A stretch of DNA of 59,301 bases, taken from Lachnospiraceae bacterium. GTDB lineage: Bacteria; Bacillota; Clostridia; Lachnospirales; Lachnospiraceae. Below the pieces are notes generated by a model that saw only the letters and a list, made by a program, of their open reading frames with translations, made no database searches and was not told the DNA's origin. Both the position numbers and the translations under genes were made by a program. Each line of letters starts with the position of its first letter. Positions within the stretch are counted from its first letter, which is position 1. Shown here one piece after another: positions 51,872 to 59,301 of this stretch. Where the stretch lies: contig JAFVSN010000036.1 in NCBI GenBank assembly GCA_017503735.1, positions 1 through 59,301 on the forward strand. Direction: 5' to 3'.

Positions 51872-54463
51872 ATGAAACATGTCGTTATCGGTATGCTGGC
51901 ACACGTGGATGCCGGAAAAACAACTTTATCGGAAGCAATGCTTTTTTCCACCGGTGCCATCCGTACGCTGGGCCGCGTCGATAACAAAAATGCGTTTTTA
52001 GATACCAATTCCATGGAACGGGCAAGGGGCATTACCATTTTTTCAAAACAGGCAAGACTGTCCTTGAAAAACTTTACGGTTACGCTCCTTGATACCCCGG
52101 GACACGTGGATTTTTCCGCAGAAATGGAGCGGACTCTTCAAGTGTTGGATTATGCGGTTCTTGTCATCAGCGGTGCCGACGGTGTTCAAGGTCATACCAA
52201 GACCCTGTGGCAGTTGCTTAAACATTACCGCATTCCAACCTTTCTTTTTGTCAACAAAATGGACCAGCAAGGCACAAACAAACCGCTTCTTTTAGAACAG
52301 CTTCGCAATTTGCTTTCCGACTCTATTGTTGATTTTTCGGTGCCGTCCGCCATCGACACGGAAGCGGTTGCATTGACCGATGAAGCTCTTTTGGACAAAC
52401 ATCTGTCCGGTGAAGAAATTACCGATGCCGATATTGCAGCTGTCATCGCCGAACGGAAATTGTTCCCGTGCTATTTCGGTTCCGCCCTTCGGGTAACCGG
52501 TGTCGAAGCACTCCTTACAGGGTTGGATACCTACATGAAACCGAAAGAATATCCGGAATCCTTCGGTGCAAAAGTATATAAAATCACACGGGATTCCCAG
52601 GGCAACCGCCTGACCCATTTAAAAATTACCGGTGGCACCTTAAGTTCCAAAATGTCCATTACCGATACAGAAAAAATCAATCAAATCCGGCTTTATTCCG
52701 GCGACAAATTTTCCTCTGCAAACGAAGTAAATGCCGGAGAAATTTGCGCCGTTACAGGACTCGAATCCACCTTTGCGGGGCAGTCTCTCGGCGATGATAT
52801 TCCGTCAAATATTCCTTTATTGGAACCGGTCATGACTTACAAACTTCTTATTTTAGACGGAACAGACCCTTTGCTTGCGATTCCGAAGCTTCGTTTGTTG
52901 GAAGAAGAAGACCCGAAGCTCCACGTGGTATGGAACGAATTTTTAAAAGAAATTCATCTTCAAGTTATGGGTGCCGTTCAGATAGAAATTCTGAGAACCG
53001 TGATTGCGGAGCGTTTCGGAATCACGGTAGATTTCGGTGCCGGCAATATTGTTTACAAAGAAACCATTACCGACACGGTAGAAGGTGTCGGCCATTTTGA
53101 ACCCTTGCGTCATTATGCGGAGGTACATTTGATTCTTGAACCGGGAGAACCGGGAAGCGGAATCACCTGTAAACTCGATTGCGAAGGAAGCGGACTGGAC
53201 CGCAACTGGCAACGTCTGATTCTGACCCACCTGAAGGAACGCACTCATCGCGGTGTTCTTACCGGTTCACCTCTGACCGATGTGGTTATCTCTTTGGTAG
53301 GCGGTCGTGCGCACCAAAAACATACGGAGGGCGGAGATTTCCGACAAGCCACCTATCGCGCCATTCGTCAGGGTTTGATGCAGGCTACGTCTGTCCTTTT
53401 AGAGCCTTATTACAGCTTTACGTTAGAATTACCTCAGGCCTCCGTAGGACGTGCCATGACGGATTTGGAACGGATGCAGGCAGAGTTTGAATTAAAGGAA
53501 GCCGATGCTTCCGCTGATTCCGCTGTAATTACCGGATTCGCTCCGGTTTCTGCTTTTACCGACTATCAAAACGAATTTATTGCTTATACCAAGGGCCTCG
53601 GAAAACTCTATCTCGGTCAAGGCGGTTACAAGCCTTGCCATAATGCAGCGGAAATAATCGAATCCATGGGCTACGATCCCGAAAGAGATACAAGAAACCC
53701 GTCTTCCTCCGTTTTTTGCTCCCACGGAAGCGGCGATATTGTGCCGTGGAACGAAGTATTTGCGCATATGCACATTGAAAGCATTCTGGACGCACGAAGG
53801 AAAGGCATTGCCGGTGAACCTTCCCGCTCCGGCCAGTCGGTTCCCAACACTGTTTCTGCCTTGGATGCTGCCCTCGGCACGGAAGAAATCGATGCAATTC
53901 TTCATCGCAGCGGCTTTGCTAACAGCAATACCAAGGAAGCAAAACATTATCGTCCCTTTGCAAAAACAAGAAGTTATGACCCTGTAGCCTCCGGCTATAA
54001 GGGCAAAGAAACCGTCCAAAACAGCGGTACTTCCTATCTTCTGGTGGACGGCTATAACATTATTTTTTCCTGGAACGAGTTAAAGGAACTGGCAAAGACC
54101 AATTTAGATGCTGCCAGAAGCAAGCTTCTTGATACCATGTGCAATTATCAGGGAATGAAAAAATGTGAATTGATTGTAGTATTTGACGCTTACCGTGTGC
54201 AAAACCATGCCACGGAATCCTTAGATTACCACAATATCCATGTGGTTTATACAAAAGAAGCGGAAACCGCCGACACTTATATCGAACGTTTCGCCCACGA
54301 ACACGGACGAAAACACTATGTAAGGGTCGCCACCTCGGACCGTCTGGAACAGGTTATTATCACCGGACAAGGCTGTCATATGGTATCTGCCGGAGAATTC
54401 GAACAAGAGGTGAAAGCAATGGAAGATATGATTCGGGAGGAATATTTAGAAAAAAATTTGTAA
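51872..54463 (+). CDS. TetM/EF-G-like translational GTPase fused to a Rae1/YacP NYN nuclease domain
   Basis: Residues 1-700 form a ribosomal GTPase of the TetM/EF-G type: P-loop AHVDAGKT (10-17), RGITI (52-56), DTPGH (74-78), NKMD (128-131) and later EF-G-like domains. Residues 721-863 match the Rae1/YacP NYN domain (LLVDGYNIIFSW, VVFDAYRV, VYTKEAETAD, VATSDRLEQ), keeping likely metal Asp residues 726, 772, 801 and 823. B. subtilis Rae1 is an endoribonuclease that cuts mRNA in the ribosomal A site, the site TetM enters. This fusion may therefore deliver an RNase to stalled ribosomes. The ribosome binding site is AAGGAG; the gene follows the esterase gene. Confidence 0.87.
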   Translation: MKHVVIGMLAHVDAGKTTLSEAMLFSTGAIRTLGRVDNKNAFLDTNSMERARGITIFSKQARLSLKNFTVTLLDTPGHVDFSAEMERTLQVLDYAVLVISGADGVQGHTKTLWQLLKHYRIPTFLFVNKMDQQGTNKPLLLEQLRNLLSDSIVDFSVPSAIDTEAVALTDEALLDKHLSGEEITDADIAAVIAERKLFPCYFGSALRVTGVEALLTGLDTYMKPKEYPESFGAKVYKITRDSQGNRLTHLKITGGTLSSKMSITDTEKINQIRLYSGDKFSSANEVNAGEICAVTGLESTFAGQSLGDDIPSNIPLLEPVMTYKLLILDGTDPLLAIPKLRLLEEEDPKLHVVWNEFLKEIHLQVMGAVQIEILRTVIAERFGITVDFGAGNIVYKETITDTVEGVGHFEPLRHYAEVHLILEPGEPGSGITCKLDCEGSGLDRNWQRLILTHLKERTHRGVLTGSPLTDVVISLVGGRAHQKHTEGGDFRQATYRAIRQGLMQATSVLLEPYYSFTLELPQASVGRAMTDLERMQAEFELKEADASADSAVITGFAPVSAFTDYQNEFIAYTKGLGKLYLGQGGYKPCHNAAEIIESMGYDPERDTRNPSSSVFCSHGSGDIVPWNEVFAHMHIESILDARRKGIAGEPSRSGQSVPNTVSALDAALGTEEIDAILHRSGFANSNTKEAKHYRPFAKTRSYDPVASGYKGKETVQNSGTSYLLVDGYNIIFSWNELKELAKTNLDAARSKLLDTMCNYQGMKKCELIVVFDAYRVQNHATESLDYHNIHVVYTKEAETADTYIERFAHEHGRKHYVRVATSDRLEQVIITGQGCHMVSAGEFEQEVKAMEDMIREEYLEKNL

Positions 54464-54503
54464 CGTCTGCATCCTCCCTTTACTTCCACAACCACATAGA
54501 ACA

Positions 54504-54545
54504 ACAGCCACCGAAGCACTATACTCCGGTGGCTGTATTTTTAAT
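54504..54545 (+). terminator. Terminator of esterase-GTPase operon
   Basis: ACAGCCACCG pairs with CGGTGGCTGT and is followed by ATTTTT. Confidence 0.88.
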
Positions 54546-54610
54546 TATCCTTTTCTTCCCGCCTTTAAAACACATCCCGAACCTAACTATCCCATACTCC
54601 ATTTCCCACA

Positions 54611-56710
54611 TTACTCATGGAAGTACATATCCAGTTTACGGTCTGCCTCCTTGATGAACGCTTCCAAATCCATCTTTCCTTCCATCACTTCATCAAACCC
54701 GTCCGTCAGATTCGCATCCGGATAAAACGTAATTTCACCGTTTTTGTAAAGCTCATATAAGGAGCCTTCATAACTGTCCCCGGATTCATCCGGAGTCTGA
54801 AAATAAAGCGGTCGTTGTTTCAGATTCATCTGATAGTCAATCAGGTCTTCCAGATACGAAAGTGTCGCTTTCAAATTATTTGATTCCGGATTCACAACAA
54901 GAAAGACACAAGTTCCCATATTCTTATCTTCCTTCGTTATTTTCGGATAACCGTACGCACGTGCCGCCTCTCCGTAAGACTCACTGTTTATGCTTCCCCG
55001 CAAGAACACCGAAAGGCTCATGCAGTCATATATATAGTTTCCTTTTTCATACTCGTACCTTAATTCTCCACGATAGTTCGGGAACAGCTTTTGATTGTCG
55101 ATAAACAATCGCATAACCCTTCGGAATTCCTCCGTGTCTAATGAGGTATTATAATGCAAATATCGGTGCAGAAAGTCCTTTTCAAAGTTCCCGAAAAAGG
55201 CCACTTCCCTTTGCTCCTCCGTAAGCGCTTCCTGTGCCTTAAAAAAATCCTCATATGTCATATCCGGGGTAAATGGAACCGGTATCGAATCGTCCATGGC
55301 CGTATCATAAACAAATGCGGGAATGTCCACTTGAATCGGAAGCATCCAAATGCTTCCGTCCTCCTTTGTTGCTGCTTCCCTCACATACGGGAAGCAGGCA
55401 TCCAGATATTCCTGTACCCCCGGTACATCATTTAACGGATAAAAGGAGCCGTTTTTCTTAAGGGAATCCGCAGATTCATACGCACTGCTTGCCAGACACA
55501 AGTCAAAATCATCGTCTAATGCCAGCAGCTTTAAGGTAAGCTTGTCCTGCGTATATTCTTTTTTCTCCATCCGGTACCCGCAACCAAAGGGTTCTATCCA
55601 TTCGGTTCCGGTATATATATACCGGATGGTCTTATTCTCTTTTTTGATTTCCCCTAACGGAAACTGTGCCAGAGTTCCGTCATTTGCGGCGAGACACACT
55701 ACTCTTCCGTTATAGCAAACCAACCGGTCTTCCCAAAAGCCCCAGGGATATACCCCGCACACATCGTTTAAGTCAGAAAGTGACGCACAGACCAGTCCCA
55801 CCTCCGAAGACGGTATATACAGTACACTGTCCTCCTCCGGGCTGTAGGCAAAATATAACATCCCGGTACCATCCGTGTTATTCAGGACTTTTACCGCCTC
55901 CCTCTCTGCATTGTATAACAGCAGACAGAAACCATCCTCCGTGTTTGCATGAATCAGCAGATCTCCCTCCCCGTTCAGCGCAATGTCGATTGGCTCGGCA
56001 ATTCCCAGCGTAACCTCTTCCTTAGTAGACGGTGTATACCGGACAATCTTCTCCCCTCCGGAAACATAATCCTCTGTTGACAGTCTTCCGATTCCCGGAT
56101 CGGTATTATCCCTGCCCAGCAAATAAATATGCTCCTCTCCGATTAAAATGCGGAGTACCTGCTTGAAACAGATAAATTCCCTCAGCTTTGTGACGGTATC
56201 GCTGACCGGATCATAGGAAAAAAGGACAGAACAGCGAATGGCACCTTCCCCTTCCATCCGATTTCCTTCAAGATACTCTCTCATCTCTTCCGTTACTTCA
56301 ACCCCACCCGTTTCCGGATCCTGCGACATCCGATCCACACTTTGATAAAAGGTCTCATCTACCCAACGATACGGGGCAATATACAAAATGCCATCCTTTA
56401 CCGCCATGGCACCGAAATTGGCGCAGGTGTAACCAAACAGCGTATCACATGGTTTTGAAAAGAGCCGGTTGCCCCCCTTATCGTATTTTCTCAGATAATA
56501 CCCTGCATCCTCACCGTCTCCCATCACAAGCTCCACTGTATACAGATTCCCATCCTCATCAATGGTATGAGCCTGCCTATTTTCCATTTCATACTGTGTC
56601 ATCACTTCATAAATCGACTTTCTTTCTTCCGGTTCCTTCTTCTTGCAGGATACCAAACCAAGTGCCAGACAAACAAGTACTATGAAAAAATACCTATATT
56701 TTTTTCCCAT
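54611..56710 (-). CDS. Lipoprotein with propeller-like N-terminus and solute-binding-like C-terminus
   Basis: This 699-residue protein has a lipobox LVSC (Cys22) and about 360 residues of repetitive beta structure (NLYTVELVMGDGEDAGYYLRKYD, ILYIAPYRW, EHIYLLGRD), probably a beta-propeller. The last 300 residues recall family 1 solute-binding proteins (FDLCLASSAYESADSLKKNGSFYPLNDVPGV, YDTAMDDSIPVPFTPDMTYEDFFKAQEAL). Such two-part lipoproteins are common in Lachnospiraceae; substrate and partner permease are not known. It lies 18 bp after another propeller-like lipoprotein gene and is in the same operon. Confidence 0.7.
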   Translation of the reverse strand: MGKKYRYFFIVLVCLALGLVSCKKKEPEERKSIYEVMTQYEMENRQAHTIDEDGNLYTVELVMGDGEDAGYYLRKYDKGGNRLFSKPCDTLFGYTCANFGAMAVKDGILYIAPYRWVDETFYQSVDRMSQDPETGGVEVTEEMREYLEGNRMEGEGAIRCSVLFSYDPVSDTVTKLREFICFKQVLRILIGEEHIYLLGRDNTDPGIGRLSTEDYVSGGEKIVRYTPSTKEEVTLGIAEPIDIALNGEGDLLIHANTEDGFCLLLYNAEREAVKVLNNTDGTGMLYFAYSPEEDSVLYIPSSEVGLVCASLSDLNDVCGVYPWGFWEDRLVCYNGRVVCLAANDGTLAQFPLGEIKKENKTIRYIYTGTEWIEPFGCGYRMEKKEYTQDKLTLKLLALDDDFDLCLASSAYESADSLKKNGSFYPLNDVPGVQEYLDACFPYVREAATKEDGSIWMLPIQVDIPAFVYDTAMDDSIPVPFTPDMTYEDFFKAQEALTEEQREVAFFGNFEKDFLHRYLHYNTSLDTEEFRRVMRLFIDNQKLFPNYRGELRYEYEKGNYIYDCMSLSVFLRGSINSESYGEAARAYGYPKITKEDKNMGTCVFLVVNPESNNLKATLSYLEDLIDYQMNLKQRPLYFQTPDESGDSYEGSLYELYKNGEITFYPDANLTDGFDEVMEGKMDLEAFIKEADRKLDMYFHE

Positions 56711-56728
56711 CCAAAAAACTCTCCTTTC

Positions 56729-58036
56729 TTACGGTTCCACAAGAGAATAGATATATTCTCCGTATACCACCGGAACCTCTTCCACTTCCACCATACTCAC
56801 ATCTTCCTCAGCCGCCTTTTCTAACTCTATTTTCCAAAGACGTCCGTCATAAACACCAAAGAGCTCTTCTCCGTCGGTATATAACGTGTTTACCGTAGAA
56901 AAAAAATCTTCCCCTTTGCACGCAAGCATCGTCAGTCTGCCATCTTCCAGAGAATAACGGTACTCATTCCCGAAATATACCACACCCTCCAAAATAATAA
57001 AATCCGACGCATTAAACTGATCTCCGTGAGGTTCAAACTTTACCACCTGTCTATTTTCCCCGGTCTCACAATTAAATTCCATCAGGGCTGCTTTCTGTTC
57101 CTCTATCATAGCTTTTACATAATACATACTGTTTCCCTGTATGCGGTAATACCACGTACGGGAACCGGCATTCGTCAGCTCCGCCAGATGCTTTCCTTCG
57201 GAATCTACCACTGCCCATCCGTCAGGCAGCATCCATTCATCTTCCGCCCCCTCATAGCCAAAGCTCTGCTTCTCACTTTCCGTTAGAAATCTGGACAACT
57301 GCTCTATCCCTTTGTCCTTCCAACGGTCAATCCCTCCCAAAAGCGGATTACTCTCTCCCGTCTCAAAGGAGTAATAGTAGAGTTGAGAAGTAACCATATC
57401 CGCAGGCAACCTCACTAGGTTGTTATTTTCATCTAATATCTCCAGTATACGTTCCTCATAATTAATACCGTCCGGGAAAACTCTCATGTTCAATACATAC
57501 TTATTTATCACCGGCTCCACAGTTCCGTCTACCGGATTATACTTTAAGATATTTCCCTGTTCCATTCCGTCTAAGATGTAGGTGTCATAGTTTTCTACGA
57601 TGAAATACAGCTCCCCCTCCCGACAGAACAGATCCTTTGCCGGAATCTCAACCGCCACTTCGGACGCTCCGGAACGACTGGCATAAATAAAATAATCCCG
57701 CCCGTAATTCACAAAATATGTAATGTCATACACAGGGTCCTTACAGACCAAATGGGACTCTGCGTACCTCTTTCCATTGGAAAGATTTGCCTCCACGTTA
57801 CAATAATACGGGTCATCTGTTCCCACTCCGGTCAGGTTCGCCAATGCCTTCCCCGAAGCTATGGATGCTCTCAATTCTTTATTTTCTGCATGCTCAATTT
57901 TTTCCCAGTTTTCTTCCTGTTGATTTAAGGTTACGGCAGGCTTCTCCTGTTCCTGCTCCGTTTCCTTGTTACATGCCATAAAACAAAGGCACAACGCCAT
58001 CCCTGCACAACACAAGTGAAAAAGATTTCTTCTCAT
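56729..58036 (-). CDS. Propeller-like lipoprotein, unknown
   Basis: This 435-residue protein has a lipoprotein signal peptide ending in CFMAC, then repeated short beta units with aromatic ends (YFVNYGRDYFIYASRSG, GELYFIVENYDTYILDG, NSMYYVKAMIEEQKAAL, GVVYFGNEYRYSLEDG) suggesting a beta-propeller like DUF5050-type proteins. No catalytic motif is visible. The start at 58036 follows AGGAGGG, not the longer frame. It is the first intact gene of a two-lipoprotein operon; a decayed secreted-protein gene ends 8 bp upstream of its start codon. Confidence 0.7.
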   Translation of the reverse strand: MRRNLFHLCCAGMALCLCFMACNKETEQEQEKPAVTLNQQEENWEKIEHAENKELRASIASGKALANLTGVGTDDPYYCNVEANLSNGKRYAESHLVCKDPVYDITYFVNYGRDYFIYASRSGASEVAVEIPAKDLFCREGELYFIVENYDTYILDGMEQGNILKYNPVDGTVEPVINKYVLNMRVFPDGINYEERILEILDENNNLVRLPADMVTSQLYYYSFETGESNPLLGGIDRWKDKGIEQLSRFLTESEKQSFGYEGAEDEWMLPDGWAVVDSEGKHLAELTNAGSRTWYYRIQGNSMYYVKAMIEEQKAALMEFNCETGENRQVVKFEPHGDQFNASDFIILEGVVYFGNEYRYSLEDGRLTMLACKGEDFFSTVNTLYTDGEELFGVYDGRLWKIELEKAAEEDVSMVEVEEVPVVYGEYIYSLVEP

Positions 58037-58044
58037 AGTCCCTC

Positions 58045-58311
58045 CTATTTCTTCATGTGAATATACCACAAATCCTCTTTCCATCTATCTAATATTGCAC
58101 CGCAACTGTTACACATTTCAGCAACCTCACTATGATTCCCCAATAATCATATTTAACCTGATGCGATGTGGTCTCACTGTATAGAAAACTTCCTACCTTT
58201 TTTGTACTACTATGCGGTGGGCAATTAGCTGCTTTGACAACCTTCGTTCCTCCAAACGCTATGCACATACATGCAATAGCACCAATTAAGACTTGCAAAG
58301 ACACTTTTCAA
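58045..58311 (-). pseudogene. Frameshifted small secreted-protein gene
   Basis: A secreted protein can be read only by changing frame twice. It opens LKSVFASL (from a TTG at 58311), continues after one base change near 58284-58289 as IGAIACMCIAFGGTKVVKAA, a signal peptide, then NCPPHSSTKKVGSFLYSETT, and after a one-base loss in GGGG at 58138-58141 ends NHSEVAEMCNSCGAILDRWK...HMKK. Restoring one G would rejoin the last two parts. The CPPH start and CxxC late motif fit a family of small secreted Lachnospiraceae proteins. A sequencing error cannot be ruled out for the GGGG. Confidence 0.55.
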
Positions 58312-58667
58312 CGCTCTGCCACAGTGTCAATTCAGTACAGTGCAGTACCTCTTTAATAGAAAAATCCCTTTTAAAAGCATAGGAACTTTTCTACCTGTGC
58401 TTACATGCACAGCTTCATATTAACACATTACAACCAAAATGTCGATATGATTAAACCACAAGGACACCCTTTGTATATATGTTTCTTATTCCTTTAGAAG
58501 AAACTATAAAGGATATCCCAAGTGACATAACGACTTGCAAAATACCCTCCCTTTCTATTCGGTCGTTCTTCTATTCGAGAACAAATGTATATCCGTCATT
58601 CAACGAAAGAATCCCTTCTCCTTTCCGCTTCTCAAACATCCCCTCTGGAACTTATTATCATTATAGC
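58312..58667. other. Intergenic region without recognised gene
   Basis: I see no supported gene here. On the minus strand there is a small hairpin, CTGTGC-ATGTAA-GCACAG, about 90 bp upstream of the decayed secreted-protein gene. No convincing promoter for that gene was found. Confidence 0.5.
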
Positions 58668-58697
58668 AAAAGAAAAAGCTCTCCGCAAGGAGAGCTT
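58668..58697 (-). terminator. Terminator of tRNA-Asn/tRNA-Cys transcript
   Basis: On the minus strand AAGCTCTCC-TTGC-GGAGAGCTT is followed by TTTCTTTT. Confidence 0.9.
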
Positions 58698-58700
58698 AGA

Positions 58701-58771
58701 GGCGACAATCGGATTTGAACCGATGAATCAGGGTGTTGCAGACCCACGCCTTACCACTTGGCTATGTCGCC
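58701..58771 (-). tRNA. tRNA-Cys (GCA)
   Basis: The 71-nt sequence folds as a cloverleaf with acceptor GGCGACA/TGTCGCC, anticodon loop CTGCAAC giving anticodon GCA, and T arm GGTTCAAATCC. CCA is not encoded. It lies 49 bp after tRNA-Asn in one transcript. Confidence 0.95.
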
Positions 58772-58820
58772 TTATACTATAATATATGCCAGAACCACAA
58801 AAAACGTTCCAACAATTTAG

Positions 58821-58892
58821 CTCCCCGAGTTGGGCTCGAACCAACAACCCCACGGTTAACAGCCGTGTGCTCTACCATTGAGCTATCGAGGA
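58821..58892 (-). tRNA. tRNA-Asn (GTT)
   Basis: The 72-nt cloverleaf has acceptor TCCTCGA/TCGGGGA with one G-U pair, anticodon loop CTGTTAA giving anticodon GTT, and T arm GGTTCGAGCCC. CCA is not encoded. Confidence 0.95.
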
Positions 58893-59046
58893 ATATCAGG
58901 CTTCCTTTGCGTCTCTTAGTATACCCGCAAATTCTTCCTTTAAACAAGTTTAGAAGAACTTTCTTGTTCTTCTTCCCTTTTTCCCTTTTTTAAACTGTAT
59001 ATTGACCCGGTTTTACCCGGTCCATCCATTCTATAAACACCGTTAT
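58893..59046 (-). other. Spacer between 23S rRNA and tRNA-Asn, no 5S rRNA
   Basis: The 154-nt spacer holds a poly-A/G tract, a weak GACCGG/CCGGGTC stem just after the 23S end, and a tRNA promoter. No stretch resembles a 117-nt 5S rRNA (no CCGAAC loop sequence), so 5S is not in the usual place. Confidence 0.7.
58918..58947 (-). promoter_or_regulatory. Promoter of the tRNA pair
   Basis: On the minus strand TTGTTT and TATACT are separated by 18 bp, about 26 bp before tRNA-Asn. Confidence 0.65.

Positions 59047-59301
<255 letters not shown>

Noticed and set aside
51872-54030. Tetracycline resistance gene
   Set aside because: The GTPase is TetM-like, but it is a divergent chromosomal protein with a nuclease domain and no mobile context; resistance cannot be claimed.

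Overview
The window reads as chromosome of a low-to-mid GC Gram-positive anaerobe, most likely a spore-forming Lachnospiraceae (Clostridia). The grounds are strong AGGAGG-type ribosome binding sites, a proline T-box leader, rubrerythrin, a CotS-like coat protein, a prolyl-tRNA synthetase of the archaeal/eukaryotic type, an intracellular GH10 xylanase, and many lipoproteins with Lachnospiraceae-style layouts. No plasmid, integrase, transposase or CRISPR array is visible.

Layout. 1-2.6 kb: a galactoside uptake and hydrolysis locus (GPH symporter, start of a GH2 beta-galactosidase) with a divergent AraC regulator. 2.7-8.0 kb: a 27-residue ORF, LysR, a truncated AbrB-like gene, Lgt, small membrane proteins, a HAD phosphatase and an HTH/BRO-N pair of phage ancestry. 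8.2-13.5 kb: xylanase, uracil permease with a structured leader, rubrerythrin and DNA polymerase IV. 13.5-20.5 kb: a lipoprotein, a 1041-residue zinc-ribbon/LRR protein, a DUF1538 membrane protein coupled to a PII-like protein, and YccF. 20.6-24.5 kb: EamA exporter, a polar amino acid ABC importer and a small Cys-rich secreted protein. 24.6-29.2 kb: proS with an unusually long T-box leader, and a chemoreceptor-PilZ fusion. 29.3-38 kb: CDF transporter, AI-2E family protein, cytidylate-kinase-like protein, HflK/HflC, HAD, PEGA protein and a CotS-like pseudokinase candidate. 38-45 kb: cca, an ABC permease-ATPase fusion, an M15 peptidase and a SsuA/NMT1-type binding protein. 45-51 kb: a two-component system with a LiaF-like protein, AraC, asnS and an aminotransferase. 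51-54.5 kb: an esterase followed by a TetM-like GTPase fused to a Rae1/YacP NYN nuclease domain. 54.6-58.3 kb: two large lipoproteins and a frameshifted secreted-protein gene. 58.7 kb to the end: tRNA-Cys, tRNA-Asn and the 3' end of a 23S rRNA gene, all on the minus strand.

Most genes are on the minus strand, in line with the rRNA operon at the right edge. Starts were set by Shine-Dalgarno position, so several genes begin downstream of the longest frame.

The most interesting signals are: (1) two homologous long-hairpin elements, at 17.4-17.6 kb and 26.4-26.7 kb, with conserved cores but different, internally complementary outer stems, which is the pattern of a structured RNA; (2) a third, unrelated 228-bp hairpin, so that nearly 650 nt of structured sequence lies between the proline T-box and proS; (3) the ribosomal GTPase-Rae1 fusion; (4) structured leaders on the uracil permease and PEGA genes; and (5) a single-chain ABC permease-ATPase.
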